Shown here: positions 1 to 9,293 of the stretch, in pieces
Layout: every line of letters starts with the position of its first letter
Position numbering within the stretch: the first letter of the stretch is position 1
Source of the DNA: Caulobacter sp.
Lineage (GTDB): Bacteria > Pseudomonadota > Alphaproteobacteria > Caulobacterales > Caulobacteraceae
Direction: 5' to 3'
NCBI GenBank assembly: GCA_021741355.1
Contig: JAIOXZ010000014.1
Span: forward strand, 1 to 64,000
DNA length: 64,000 bases
Made by a program: the position numbers and the translations under genes
Notes under the pieces: model-generated
The model's input: only the letters and a program-made list of their open reading frames with translations
Databases searched by the model: none
What the model was told of the DNA's origin: nothing

Positions 1-120
1 CGCAAGGCATCCGAACGCACCCGAGACAATCTCTGGGACAGGATCGGCCAAGTCCTCGACGCCTTCACACCCCAGGAATGCGCCAACTACTTCCAACATG
101 CCGGCTATGCACCAACTTAA
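1..120 (+). mobile_element. IS630-family transposase, 3' end (truncated by window edge)
   Basis: Frame 1 reads RKASERTRDNLWDRIGQVLDAFTPQECANYFQHAGYAPT*, typical of IS630-type transposase C-termini (ALDAFTPEECANYFxxAGY). Confidence 0.8.
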
Positions 121-193
121 CCGTCGAACGCTCTAGGCCGGGCTGACGGCCGACAGATCGGGGCCGGCTCCTTCGGGGGTCGGCCCTTTGTCG

Positions 194-835
194 TTACTGG
201 CTGGCCCAGAGAATGCGGGCGATCCAGGCGACGTCCTTCCGCTCGAGGGTCCGGCCGGGATAGTCCGGATTGAGCGATTTCAGCTCGATCGAACGCGCCG
301 AGATGCGGGCGACCTCCTTGGCCAGCACTTCGCCCCCGACTGTCTTGACCACCACCCGGTCGCCCCGCCGCGGCTCGGAGCCGGCGGGATCGACGACGAT
401 GCGGTCGCCCTCGCGATAGACCGGGGCCATGGAGTCGCCGCTGATCTCCAGCGCATAGACCCCTTCGCGGGCGAGGCCGGGGAAGTCGATCTCGTCCCAG
501 CCCTGACCCACGGGGAAGCCGGCGTCATCGAAGAAGCCGTCGTCGCCGGCCTGGGCGAATCCGATCAGCGGCACGCCACGAACCGCCGCCGGCCCGCCGC
601 CCTCCGCCAGGGTCGCGAACTCGGCAAAGGAGACGCCGGTCGCTTCGAGCACCTTCGACAGGCTCTCGGTCGACGGCCAGCGCGGCCGGGCCTCCGCGTC
701 GCTGGACACCCGTTTGGACCGGTTGAAGCTGGTGGGATCAAGCCCGGCCAGCTTCGCCAGCGCCGAGGCGGTCATGTCGAACCGCGCCGCCAGCAGGTCG
801 ATCGCATGCCAGATCTGGGAATGAGATGGGCGCAT
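194..835 (-). CDS. XRE/S24 family (LexA/CI-like) transcriptional repressor with S24 peptidase domain
   Basis: 213 aa; N-terminal HTH-like region; C-terminal GVYALEISGDSMAPVYREGDRIVVDP...GDRVVVKTVGGEVLAKEV matches S24 peptidase. Confidence 0.88.
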   Translation of the reverse strand: MRPSHSQIWHAIDLLAARFDMTASALAKLAGLDPTSFNRSKRVSSDAEARPRWPSTESLSKVLEATGVSFAEFATLAEGGGPAAVRGVPLIGFAQAGDDGFFDDAGFPVGQGWDEIDFPGLAREGVYALEISGDSMAPVYREGDRIVVDPAGSEPRRGDRVVVKTVGGEVLAKEVARISARSIELKSLNPDYPGRTLERKDVAWIARILWASQ

Positions 836-871
836 GGGTGGGAAAATAATCCGTCCAATAGGAAAGTAAAT

Positions 872-1276
872 CTATTTTCGATGCGTCCTTGGGGGAGCCC
901 AGGCGCCGATGGCGAACGCGCAGATCGCCGCGAAGCGCAAGGCAGCCAACAGGGGCAGATGCAGGTCCGCATGCAGATCCTGGCGGACCCAGGGTACGAT
1001 GCCCCCGGTCACGACCAGCAAATGCAGACCGCTGGCATAGACCGGCCAGGGTCTGGGCGAACGCCAGACGAGCCCGATCAGCGCGAACAGGACCGTCGCA
1101 TCGATCACCCACACCCAGACCCCGGGCGCCGTCTCTCCCGAGGCCCATTCCGCCGCCAGCCAGACCACCCATGCCGAGCAGAACAGGGCCGCGCCCTGGC
1201 GCTCAACGGATCCGCCGCGCGCGACCGCGCCGACGGTCGCGACGCCGAGCAGTGCGAGAAAGGCCCAGTGGATCAT
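872..1276 (-). CDS. hypothetical membrane protein
   Basis: 134 aa ORF with several hydrophobic segments; no family recognised. Confidence 0.6.
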   Translation of the reverse strand: MIHWAFLALLGVATVGAVARGGSVERQGAALFCSAWVVWLAAEWASGETAPGVWVWVIDATVLFALIGLVWRSPRPWPVYASGLHLLVVTGGIVPWVRQDLHADLHLPLLAALRFAAICAFAIGAWAPPRTHRK

Positions 1277-1317
1277 GACCCGCGAAGAATGCGAGAGTAC
1301 CGCCAGAAATACAACCT

Positions 1318-1371
1318 CACGTAATCTTCACGTAAACGCGACTGTTGACGTTGACGTAAAGGGCATATACG
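1318..1371 (+). promoter_or_regulatory. candidate MerR (LiuR-type) operator/promoter region
   Basis: TTGACGTTGACGTAAA (1345-1360) is an imperfect palindrome TTnACG-N4-CGTnAA; further half-sites CACGTAA and TTCACGTAAACG upstream; TATACG at 1366. Confidence 0.5.
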
Positions 1372-1408
1372 GCTCGACAAAACAAAAATGGTGGCACGGG
1401 AGGAAAAC

Positions 1409-1891
1409 ATGCCAACCGAACTGCGTCGTCCTGAGCGTACTTTCACCATCCGGCAGCTCTGCACCGAGTTCAAAGCCACGCCTCGCGCGCTGCGCTTCTA
1501 CGAGGACAAGGGCCTGCTGACCCCCGCCCGTGACGGGATGAACCGGGTCTATTCCTACAAGGACCGCGCCCGGCTGATCCTGATCCTGCGCGGCAAGCGC
1601 GTGGGCCTGTCGCTGCAGGAAATACGCGAGATCCTCGAGCTCTACGGCGAGCACGACGAGGCCATGCAGCAGAACGCCCACTCCCTGAAGAAATTCAAGG
1701 AGAAGATCGTCGACCTCGAGCAGCAGCGCGAGGACATCGAAGGCGCGATCAACGAGCTTCGCGCCGCCTGCGACAGGATCGAGAAGCACCTGGCCGACAA
1801 GCGCCCGGACCTGCTGCCGAAGGCCGCCGACTACGACCAGATGCTGCGCGCCCGTCTCGACGGCCACGGCGAGATGGTCGGCGCCAAGTAG
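1409..1891 (+). CDS. MerR family transcriptional regulator
   Basis: FTIRQLCTEFKATPRALRFYEDKGLLTPARDGMNRVYSYKDRARL is a MerR HTH, followed by a coiled coil. ATG 1409 preferred over 1388 because of the GGGAGG upstream. Confidence 0.92.
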   Translation: MPTELRRPERTFTIRQLCTEFKATPRALRFYEDKGLLTPARDGMNRVYSYKDRARLILILRGKRVGLSLQEIREILELYGEHDEAMQQNAHSLKKFKEKIVDLEQQREDIEGAINELRAACDRIEKHLADKRPDLLPKAADYDQMLRARLDGHGEMVGAK

Positions 1892-1931
1892 TCTGACCGC
1901 CTGACAAGAACCCCGATCCAACGGAGCGCCC

Positions 1932-3722
1932 ATGGCCTATCAGCCGCCGGCTCGTGAGCACGTGTTTCTCCTGCGTGATGTGCTGGAGATCGACCGCTAC
2001 GCCGATCTGCCCGCCTTCGCCGACGCCTCGATGGATGTGGTCGAGCAGATCATCGAGGAGGCGGCCAGATTCACCGGCGAGGTTCTGGCGCCGCTGAATT
2101 CGGTCGGAGACAAACAGGGCTGCCAATGGAGCCCGGACTTTACGGTCAAGACGCCGACGGGGTTCAAGGAAGCCTACAAGCAGCTCTGCGCCGGCGGCTG
2201 GACGGGCCTGGGCTCTGATCCCGCCTATGGCGGCCAGGGTCTGCCGCATGTCGTGAACCTGTCCTTCAGCGAGATGTCGAGTTCGGCCAACATGGCCTTC
2301 TCGATGTATCCCGGTCTGGCGCACGGGGCCTATTCGGCCATCCACACGGGCGGCAGCGACGCCCAGAAGGATACCTATCTGCCCAAGATGGTCTCCGGCG
2401 AATGGACCGGCACCATGAATCTGACCGAGCCGCATTGCGGCACGGATCTGGGCCTCCTGCGCACCAAGGCTGTCCCCCAGGCGGACGGCAGCTATCGCAT
2501 CACGGGCCAGAAGATCTGGATCAGCGCCGGCGAGCATGACATGGCGGACAACATCGTCCACCTGGTGCTGGCGCGCATCGAGGGCGCTCCGGCCGGGGTG
2601 AAGGGCATCAGCCTGTTCATCGTGCCCAAGCACCTGCCCAACCCCGACGGCTCGGTCGGTCCGCGCAACGAGGGCGTCAAGTGCGTCGGCCTCGAAGAGA
2701 AGATGGGCATCCACGGCAACGCCACCTGCGTGATGCAGTACGAGGACGCCGAGGGCTATCTGATCGGCGAGGAGAACAGCGGCCTGCGCATCATGTTCGT
2801 GATGATGAACGAGGCCCGCATCGGCGTCGGCCTGCAGGGCGTCGCCCAGGGCGAGGCGGCCTATCAGGCGGCGCGCGACTTCGCCAAGGACCGGCTGCAG
2901 GGTCGCTCCCTGACAGGGCCGAAGAACCCCGACGGTCCGGCTGATCCGATCATTGTCCATCCCGACGTCCGCCGCATGCTGCTCGACAGCCGCGCGGTCA
3001 TCGAGGGCGGGCGCGCCTTCCTGTTCTGGACCGCCCTGCACGGGGATCTGGCCCATGCCCACGCCGACGAGGCGGTGCGGCAGAAGGCCAACGACTACAT
3101 GGGTCTGCTGACCCCGGTGCTGAAGGGCTACCTGACCGACAAGGGCTTCAAGGCCTGCGTCGACGGCATGCAGGTGCACGGCGGAAGCGGCTTCACCGAG
3201 CACTTCCCGGCCAGCCAGTACCTGCGCGACTGCCGCATCGCCCTGATTTACGAGGGCACCAACGGCGTCCAGGCGCTGGACCTCGTCGGCCGCAAGCTGG
3301 CCGCCAACGGTGGGCGGGCCGTGATGAGCTTCTTCGCCGAGATCGACGCCTTCGTCGACGAGAACGCCGCCGATCCGAAGCTGAAGCCGTTCCTCGACGG
3401 CCTGGCCTCGTCCAAGGCGCAGCTGCAGGACGGCACAATGTGGCTGATGCAGAACGGCCTGCAGAACCCCGACAACGCCGGCGCCGCCTCGACCGACTAC
3501 ATGCACCTCTTCGGCATCACCGGCCTCGCCTACATGTGGGCGCTGATGGCCAGGGTCTCGCTGGCAAAAATCGCGGCGGGGGACACCGATCCCTTTTACG
3601 CCAGCAAGATTTCCGTCGGTCAGTACTTCCTCGAACGCATCCTGCCGGACGCGGGCGCCCACCTGACCAAGCTGAAGGCCGGCTCGGCCAACATGATGTC
3701 CATTCCCGCGGAGGCCTTTTGA
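1932..3722 (+). CDS. acyl-CoA dehydrogenase, long form with C-terminal extension
   Basis: 596 aa; NLTEPHCGTDLGLLRTKA, GSGFTEHFPASQYLRDCRIALIYEGTNGVQALDLVGRKL motifs. Confidence 0.93.
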   Translation: MAYQPPAREHVFLLRDVLEIDRYADLPAFADASMDVVEQIIEEAARFTGEVLAPLNSVGDKQGCQWSPDFTVKTPTGFKEAYKQLCAGGWTGLGSDPAYGGQGLPHVVNLSFSEMSSSANMAFSMYPGLAHGAYSAIHTGGSDAQKDTYLPKMVSGEWTGTMNLTEPHCGTDLGLLRTKAVPQADGSYRITGQKIWISAGEHDMADNIVHLVLARIEGAPAGVKGISLFIVPKHLPNPDGSVGPRNEGVKCVGLEEKMGIHGNATCVMQYEDAEGYLIGEENSGLRIMFVMMNEARIGVGLQGVAQGEAAYQAARDFAKDRLQGRSLTGPKNPDGPADPIIVHPDVRRMLLDSRAVIEGGRAFLFWTALHGDLAHAHADEAVRQKANDYMGLLTPVLKGYLTDKGFKACVDGMQVHGGSGFTEHFPASQYLRDCRIALIYEGTNGVQALDLVGRKLAANGGRAVMSFFAEIDAFVDENAADPKLKPFLDGLASSKAQLQDGTMWLMQNGLQNPDNAGAASTDYMHLFGITGLAYMWALMARVSLAKIAAGDTDPFYASKISVGQYFLERILPDAGAHLTKLKAGSANMMSIPAEAF

Positions 3723-4885
3723 TGGGTGTTCTCAATCTCGACCGCACGCCCTCCCTGGCCGAGGAAGAGCTCGTCATCTTCAACGACTCTGTCGCCCGGT
3801 TCTTCGACGAGAAGGCTCCGGAATCGCGCGTGGCCAAATGGCGTGAGGCCGGGGTGGTCGAGCGCGCCTTCTGGACCGAGTCCGCGGAAGCCGGCCTCTC
3901 CTGCCTGTCGATTCCGGAGGAATACGGCGGCATGGGCGGCGACTACCGCCATGAGGTGATCCTCATGGAGCAGCTGGGCGCCAAGGGCGTCGACGGCTTC
4001 GGCCTGTCGCTGCACAACGCCATCGTCGCCCACTACTTCCTCAACTACGGAACGGAAGAGCAGAAGCAGCGCTGGCTGCCGAAGATGGCGACCTGCGAAC
4101 TGATCAGCGCCATCGCCATGACCGAGCCCGGCGCCGGGTCCGATTTGCAGGGCATCAAGACGACGGCGAAGCTGGACGGCGACTCGTACGTCATCAACGG
4201 CTCCAAGACCTTCATCACCAACGGCCAGACAGCCAATCTGGTGGTGGTGGTCTGCAAGACCGACCCGACCCAGGGCGCCCGCGGCACCTCGCTGCTGGTG
4301 GTCGAGACCGACAACGCGCCGGGCTTCGAGCGCGGCCGCAACCTCGACAAGCTGGGCATGGAGGCGGCCGATACGTCGGAGCTGTTCTTCAACGACGTGC
4401 GGGTGCCGGTCGCCAATCTGCTGGGCGAGGGCGAAGGCCACGGCTTCTTCCAGCTGATGGGCCAGCTGCCGCAGGAGCGGCTGAACATCGCCATCCAGGG
4501 CATCGCCACGATCGAGCGGGCGCTGGAGTTGACCATCGACTACGTCAAGCAGCGCGGCGCCTTCGGCAAGAAGGTCATCGACTTCCAGAACACCCAGTTC
4601 GTGCTGGCGGAGTGCAAGACCGAGGCGACCATCGCCCGGGTGTTCGTCGACCACTGCATCGAGCAGCACCTGAAGGGCAAGCTGGACGCCTCGACGGCCT
4701 CGATGGCGAAGTACTGGGTCACCGATCTCGAGAACAAGATCATCGACCGCTGTCTGCAGCTCTACGGCGGCTTCGGCTATATGTCGGAGTACCCGATCGC
4801 GCGGATGTACCGCGACAGCCGGGTTCAGCGGATCTACGGCGGCACCAACGAGATCATGAAGGTGCTGATCGCCCGCACGCTTTGA
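3722..4885 (+). CDS. acyl-CoA dehydrogenase
   Basis: TGATG overlap with previous gene; MTEPGAGSDLQGIKTTA, YGGFGYMSEYPIARMYRDSRVQRIYGGTNEIMK. ORF-track start at 3440 is upstream of the likely start. Confidence 0.94.
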   Translation: MGVLNLDRTPSLAEEELVIFNDSVARFFDEKAPESRVAKWREAGVVERAFWTESAEAGLSCLSIPEEYGGMGGDYRHEVILMEQLGAKGVDGFGLSLHNAIVAHYFLNYGTEEQKQRWLPKMATCELISAIAMTEPGAGSDLQGIKTTAKLDGDSYVINGSKTFITNGQTANLVVVVCKTDPTQGARGTSLLVVETDNAPGFERGRNLDKLGMEAADTSELFFNDVRVPVANLLGEGEGHGFFQLMGQLPQERLNIAIQGIATIERALELTIDYVKQRGAFGKKVIDFQNTQFVLAECKTEATIARVFVDHCIEQHLKGKLDASTASMAKYWVTDLENKIIDRCLQLYGGFGYMSEYPIARMYRDSRVQRIYGGTNEIMKVLIARTL

Positions 4886-4906
4886 GGGCCAGGCCGGGGA
4901 GTTCGA

Positions 4907-5287
4907 ATGATCGACCACCTGTCCATCGCGGTCAGCGACCTGAAGCGGAGCGCCGGTTTCTACGAGGCCGTGCTCGGCGCGCTGGGTTTCAGCCGGCTGG
5001 TGGAACGGCCGGGGACGGTCGGGTTCGGCAAGCGCTATCCCGAAATCTGGATCAATCATCGGCCGGGGATGACCCGCGCTGACCCTGACACCGGCCACCA
5101 CGTCTGCCTGAGGGCGTCCAGCGACGAGGCGGTCCGAGCCTTCCACGCCGCAGCCCTCGCCAACGGCGGCGCCGATGCAGGCGCGCCGGGCCCGCGCCAG
5201 GCGGCGATGACGACCTACATCGGGGCCTTCATTCTCGACCCCGACGGCGCCAAACTGGAAGCCGCCTGTTTCCCGAGACCTGAATAA
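4907..5287 (+). CDS. VOC family (glyoxalase-like) protein
   Basis: MIDHLSIAVSDLKRSAGFYEAVLGALGF... FILDPDGAKLEAACF. Confidence 0.9.
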   Translation: MIDHLSIAVSDLKRSAGFYEAVLGALGFSRLVERPGTVGFGKRYPEIWINHRPGMTRADPDTGHHVCLRASSDEAVRAFHAAALANGGADAGAPGPRQAAMTTYIGAFILDPDGAKLEAACFPRPE

Positions 5288-5760
5288 TGGCCGGCTATAC
5301 CGCGACGATCGACTGGACACTCAAGCCCGGCGAGGACTTCGTCGCCGGCCGTTACTCCCGCGGGCACACCATCGCCTTCGATGGCGGGATCACGATCCCC
5401 GCCTCCTCCTCGCCCAGCGTGGTGCCGCTGCCCTGGTCGGTGGCCGAGGCGGTGGACCCGGAGGAGATGCTGGTGGCGGCGCTCAGCAACTGTCACATGC
5501 TGACCTTCCTGCACAAGGCGCGCGAGGCCGGCTGGGTGGTCACCGCCTATCGTGACGAAGCCCATGGCGTCATGCGCAAGACCGCCGAGGGCAAGATCGC
5601 CCTGACGAAGGTCACGCTGCGCCCGGACATCCGCTTCGACGGCGCCGGGCCGACGGCGGAACAGCTCGACGCCCTGCACCACGCGGCGCACGAGGACTGT
5701 TTCATTGCCAGTTCGGTGAAGACCGAAGTGGTGGTCGAGGCGCCCATTTCAGGCGCCTAG
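5287..5760 (+). CDS. OsmC family protein
   Basis: TAATG overlap with VOC gene; DPEEMLVAALSNCHMLTFLHKAREAGWVV and C-terminal HEDCFIASSVKTEV. Confidence 0.88.
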   Translation: MAGYTATIDWTLKPGEDFVAGRYSRGHTIAFDGGITIPASSSPSVVPLPWSVAEAVDPEEMLVAALSNCHMLTFLHKAREAGWVVTAYRDEAHGVMRKTAEGKIALTKVTLRPDIRFDGAGPTAEQLDALHHAAHEDCFIASSVKTEVVVEAPISGA

Positions 5761-5861
5761 GCGGACGTTTCCCCGGTTAACCATCTCAAAGAGCGACGTT
5801 CTTTCACTGAGTCTTAGGGAGAGCGGGTCCATCCTCTCCTGAAGACCGGGGAAACAACGGC

Positions 5862-7604
5862 GTGACGACAACGATGGAAGTGACGGACAAGTTCGGCATT
5901 CTGGCCTCCAGCAAAGCCCGGCGGCGCCATGTCGCCCTGCGCCTGGCGACGGCGGTCATCGTGGGCGGCCTGCTGCATGTCACGCTCGGCTGGTGGATGA
6001 CCTGGTTCTGGTCGGCCGCCTATGTCGGAACCCAGTTGCTCGAAGCCTGGGCGGCGCCCCGTCTGCTCCGCAAACCCGTTGAGACGCCCGCCGAGGCCGC
6101 CAATATCGCCGTGGCCCTGTTCTTCCCCGGCTCGCTGGTGTTCGGCGGCCTGGCCGTAGCGCTGTGGATCAGCGTGCCGGGCTATGGTCCGGCCCTGGGC
6201 GTGGCGGTGATCGCCAGCGCCATGATCAACCTGATCGCGCTGAGCCGGGGATCGCGCCTGTCGTTCGCCGCGTCGGCGACGCCCTACGGTCTGTACCTGC
6301 TGGTCATGCCGATGCTCGACTACGGTCGCGTCGCCGGCCCGCTGCTGACCACGATGATGATCGCCATCGGGCTGATCATGCTCAACATCATCGGCGCCTG
6401 GATCAGCACCGAGGAGGCCCGCCGCGCCCAGACGCGAGCCAATGAGGAGGCCGACCGCCGTCGCGTCGAGGCCGAGGCGGCCGTCGAGGCAAAGTCCGCC
6501 TATCTGGCGATGATCAGCCACGAACTGCGCACCCCGATCAGCGCCATTCTCGCCGGCGCGACCGAACTGGAGCGCACCTCGCCCGGACAGGGCCGCGCCC
6601 AGGCCCGTCTGATCAAGGGCGCCGGCCAGATGATGCGCGGCCTGCTCGATGATCTGCTGGACCTGTCGAAGATCGAGGTCGGGCGGATGGAGGTCGAGAG
6701 CGCGCCATTCCACCTGCGGGCGGTCATCAGCGATGCCGTGCGCATGTGGCGGCCGGAGGCGCGCGGCAAGGGGCTGCGCCTGCGTGTCGAGGGTGCGCGC
6801 AGCCTGCCGGAGTGGGTCGAGGGCGACCCGACCCGTATCCGTCAGGTGCTCAACAACCTGATTTCCAACGCCCTGAAGTTCACCGTCGAGGGATCGATCA
6901 CCCTGCGTCTGTCGGCCCAGCGCGCGGCCGGCGACGAATGGGCGCTGCAGGTCGCCGTGGCCGACACCGGTCCGGGCATGACGCCGGACCAGGTGGCGCG
7001 GCTGTTTACCCCGTTCGACCAGCTCGACGCCGGCACGGCCCGCAAGCATGGCGGCTCGGGCCTTGGCCTGGCCATCAGCCGGGAACTCGCGCGCCTGATG
7101 GGCGGTGACCTGACCGCGGCGAGCGCGCCCGGCGAAGGCGCGGTGTTCACGCTCGGCCTGACCCTGGCCGCCGCCGAGACCCCCGCGGCCGCCCAGGCGC
7201 CTGATGCCGTCGAGGCGCGGGTGCTGGTGGTCGACGACCATGCCGTGAACCGCCAGGCGATCGCGCTCGTGCTGGCCCCGCTGGGCATCGTGCCGGAAAC
7301 CGCGGCCTCGGCCGAAGAGGGTCTGGAACGGCTGGCGCACGAGGTGTTCGACGTCGTCCTGATGGACGTCTACATGCCGGATATGGACGGTCGGGAAGCC
7401 ACCCGACGCCTGCGCGCCGCCGTAGGGCCGAACCAGACCGTGCCGGTGATCGCGATCACCGCCTCGGCCACCGAACGGGACTGGGAGGCCTGCCGCGCCG
7501 CCGGCATGACCGGCCATGTCGCCAAGCCGATCGACCCGGCCCAGCTGTACGCGGCGCTCGATGCGGCGCTGGCGGGTGTCGAGGCGGCGCGAAGGGCGGC
7601 TTAG
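5862..7604 (+). CDS. hybrid sensor histidine kinase/response regulator
   Basis: N-terminal TM segments; MISHELRTPISAIL (H box), VADTGPGM, GSGLGLAISR, receiver domain VLVVDDHAVNRQ...VLMDVYMPDMDG. Confidence 0.93.
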   Translation: MTTTMEVTDKFGILASSKARRRHVALRLATAVIVGGLLHVTLGWWMTWFWSAAYVGTQLLEAWAAPRLLRKPVETPAEAANIAVALFFPGSLVFGGLAVALWISVPGYGPALGVAVIASAMINLIALSRGSRLSFAASATPYGLYLLVMPMLDYGRVAGPLLTTMMIAIGLIMLNIIGAWISTEEARRAQTRANEEADRRRVEAEAAVEAKSAYLAMISHELRTPISAILAGATELERTSPGQGRAQARLIKGAGQMMRGLLDDLLDLSKIEVGRMEVESAPFHLRAVISDAVRMWRPEARGKGLRLRVEGARSLPEWVEGDPTRIRQVLNNLISNALKFTVEGSITLRLSAQRAAGDEWALQVAVADTGPGMTPDQVARLFTPFDQLDAGTARKHGGSGLGLAISRELARLMGGDLTAASAPGEGAVFTLGLTLAAAETPAAAQAPDAVEARVLVVDDHAVNRQAIALVLAPLGIVPETAASAEEGLERLAHEVFDVVLMDVYMPDMDGREATRRLRAAVGPNQTVPVIAITASATERDWEACRAAGMTGHVAKPIDPAQLYAALDAALAGVEAARRAA

Positions 7605-7611
7605 CGTCGTA

Positions 7612-7685
7612 GGGGACATGTACCAAAGGTACGTGTCCCCGATATCAGCGAAGTCCGGGGACACGTACCTTCGGTACATGTCCCC
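7612..7685. repeat. nested palindromic repeat, family A (GGGGACATGTACC), copy 1
   Basis: ggggacatgtacc-aaa-ggtacgtgtcccc then ggggacacgtacc-ttc-ggtacatgtcccc; second copy at 15782-15869. Confidence 0.9.
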
Positions 7686-7686
7686 G

Positions 7687-8094
7687 TCAGGCCAGCATCC
7701 CGGCCAACCGCTCTTGCAGGGCGGCCTCGTCGTTCAGTTCGCACTCCCAGATCACCTCGACGCGCCAGCCCGCGGCCTCCAGCGCCGCCCGGCTGGCGAC
7801 GTCGCGTTCGCGATTGCGGCCGACCTTCGCCAGCCAGTAGTCGCGGTTGGCCTTCGGGACACGGGCGCCGCGGGCGCAGCCGTGGCCGTGCCAGAAGCAG
7901 CCATGGACGAAGATCGCCAGCCGGCGGCCGGCCATGACGATGTCCGGCTTGCCGGGCAGCTCCTTGCGGTGAAGGCGGTAGCGCGATCCAAGGCCGGTCA
8001 GCAGACGGCGGACGGTCTTTTCCGGCCCGGTGTCGCGCCCCTTGACCCGTCGCATGACAGCGGAACGCTTCGCCGGATCGAAGACGTCGCTCAC
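7687..8094 (-). CDS. vsr: very short patch repair endonuclease (Vsr)
   Basis: DVFDPAKRSAVMRRVKGRDTGPEKTVRRLL...GKPDIVMAGRRLAIFVHGCFWHGHGC...GWRVEVIWECEL. Likely GTG start at 8094; ORF extends to 8199. Confidence 0.9.
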   Translation of the reverse strand: MSDVFDPAKRSAVMRRVKGRDTGPEKTVRRLLTGLGSRYRLHRKELPGKPDIVMAGRRLAIFVHGCFWHGHGCARGARVPKANRDYWLAKVGRNRERDVASRAALEAAGWRVEVIWECELNDEAALQERLAGMLA

Positions 8095-9287
8095 GGCCGG
8101 GTGGCGTCCGGCCAGCGGCCCAGCCTCGCCGTGCCGGTCAGGATCGCCGCGCCAAGCTGACGGATGCCCGGCGTCCGCGAGAGGGGCGTGAACAGCCATC
8201 GCCGCACGCCGGCCCAGAAACCGCCGTGCGACTGGAACAGCGGCGTCATGGCCCAGGAGACGAACTGGTAGATCATCACATGCCGCCGTCGGTCGGCCTC
8301 GTAGGCGGCCGCTGTGACCGTGACGGAGGTCGTTGCGCCATTGAAGCGTTCGCCCAGTTCGACGGCGTCGACCAGCGCCAGGTTGGCCCCCTGGCCGAGC
8401 TGTGGGCTGGTGCCGTGCGCGGCGTCGCCGATCAGCAACGTGGCCTGCGCATTCCAGCGGCCCACCCAGACATCACGATAGACGGCGCGCGCCATGCCCT
8501 GCGCGTCGGGCAGGGTTTCCAGCAGCGGCGCGATCGCCGGCCAGACGGTCCGGACCCGCGTTTTCCAGGCGTCGAAGTCGCCGGCGTAGAAGGCGTCCAT
8601 ATCGGCGACGGGCAGGGACCAGAACAGGCTGACCAGCCGCTCACCACTATCGGGTCCGCGGCCGACGGGCAGGACCCCCACCATCACCTCCGCCCGGTCG
8701 TAGATCTGACTGAGCGCGCCGTTCCACACCCCGTCCGGATCGGGGGCGTTGGCCCAGACCGCGCCCCAGGGATAGGGCCGTGCGCGCGACCCGGGTTTCA
8801 GCGCCTGGCGCAGGCCCGACGCCGAGCCGTCGGCCACCACCGCCAGGTCGAAGGGGCCGTGAGCCCGGCCCGACTCGTCGTGCAGGACGGGGCGGCGGGT
8901 ATCCTCGATCCGGGTGATCCGGGCGCCGGTGATCACGGTCACCCCCGCCGGCCCCAGCGCCGCGTGCAGGGCGTCGAACAGGGTGGCGCGGTGGATGCCG
9001 ATCCCGTGGCCGTCCTTGCGCCAGTCGGAATAGTTGACGTCCAGCACCTTGCGGCCGGTCAGGTCGCGGCCGTCCAGCCGCTCGATCGGGGCGCCGGAGG
9101 CGCGGATGGCGTCCCCAAGCCCCAGCGTCGCCAGGGCCTTCAGGCCCGTGGGTTGCAGCAGCAGGCCCGAGCCGACAGGTCGGGGCGCCGCGAAGGCCTC
9201 CAGCAGCGTCACCTCATGGCCGCGCCGGGCCAGGGCCAGGGCCGCCCCCATGCCTCCGACCCCGCACCCGACGACCCCGACTTTCAC
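8091..9287 (-). CDS. FAD-dependent monooxygenase (PHBH-type)
   Basis: MKVGVVGCGVGGMGAALALARRGHEVTLLE; TLLIGDAAHGTSPQLGQGANLALVDAVELGERF. Confidence 0.92.
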   Translation of the reverse strand: MKVGVVGCGVGGMGAALALARRGHEVTLLEAFAAPRPVGSGLLLQPTGLKALATLGLGDAIRASGAPIERLDGRDLTGRKVLDVNYSDWRKDGHGIGIHRATLFDALHAALGPAGVTVITGARITRIEDTRRPVLHDESGRAHGPFDLAVVADGSASGLRQALKPGSRARPYPWGAVWANAPDPDGVWNGALSQIYDRAEVMVGVLPVGRGPDSGERLVSLFWSLPVADMDAFYAGDFDAWKTRVRTVWPAIAPLLETLPDAQGMARAVYRDVWVGRWNAQATLLIGDAAHGTSPQLGQGANLALVDAVELGERFNGATTSVTVTAAAYEADRRRHVMIYQFVSWAMTPLFQSHGGFWAGVRRWLFTPLSRTPGIRQLGAAILTGTARLGRWPDATRP

Positions 9288-9293
9288 GGGCGG

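Noticed and set aside
194-1276. Prophage or defence island suggested by S24 repressor next to an IS end
   Set aside because: No phage structural, integrase or defence genes follow; the next genes are metabolic.
1749-3662. 637-aa minus-strand ORF opposite the first acyl-CoA dehydrogenase
   Set aside because: Shadow ORF of a high-GC gene; translation lacks domains (low-complexity R/G/A/H/V) while the plus strand is a clear enzyme.
7612-7685. CRISPR-like repeat
   Set aside because: Palindromic pair without regularly spaced repeats or spacers; fits a REP/BIME-type element better.
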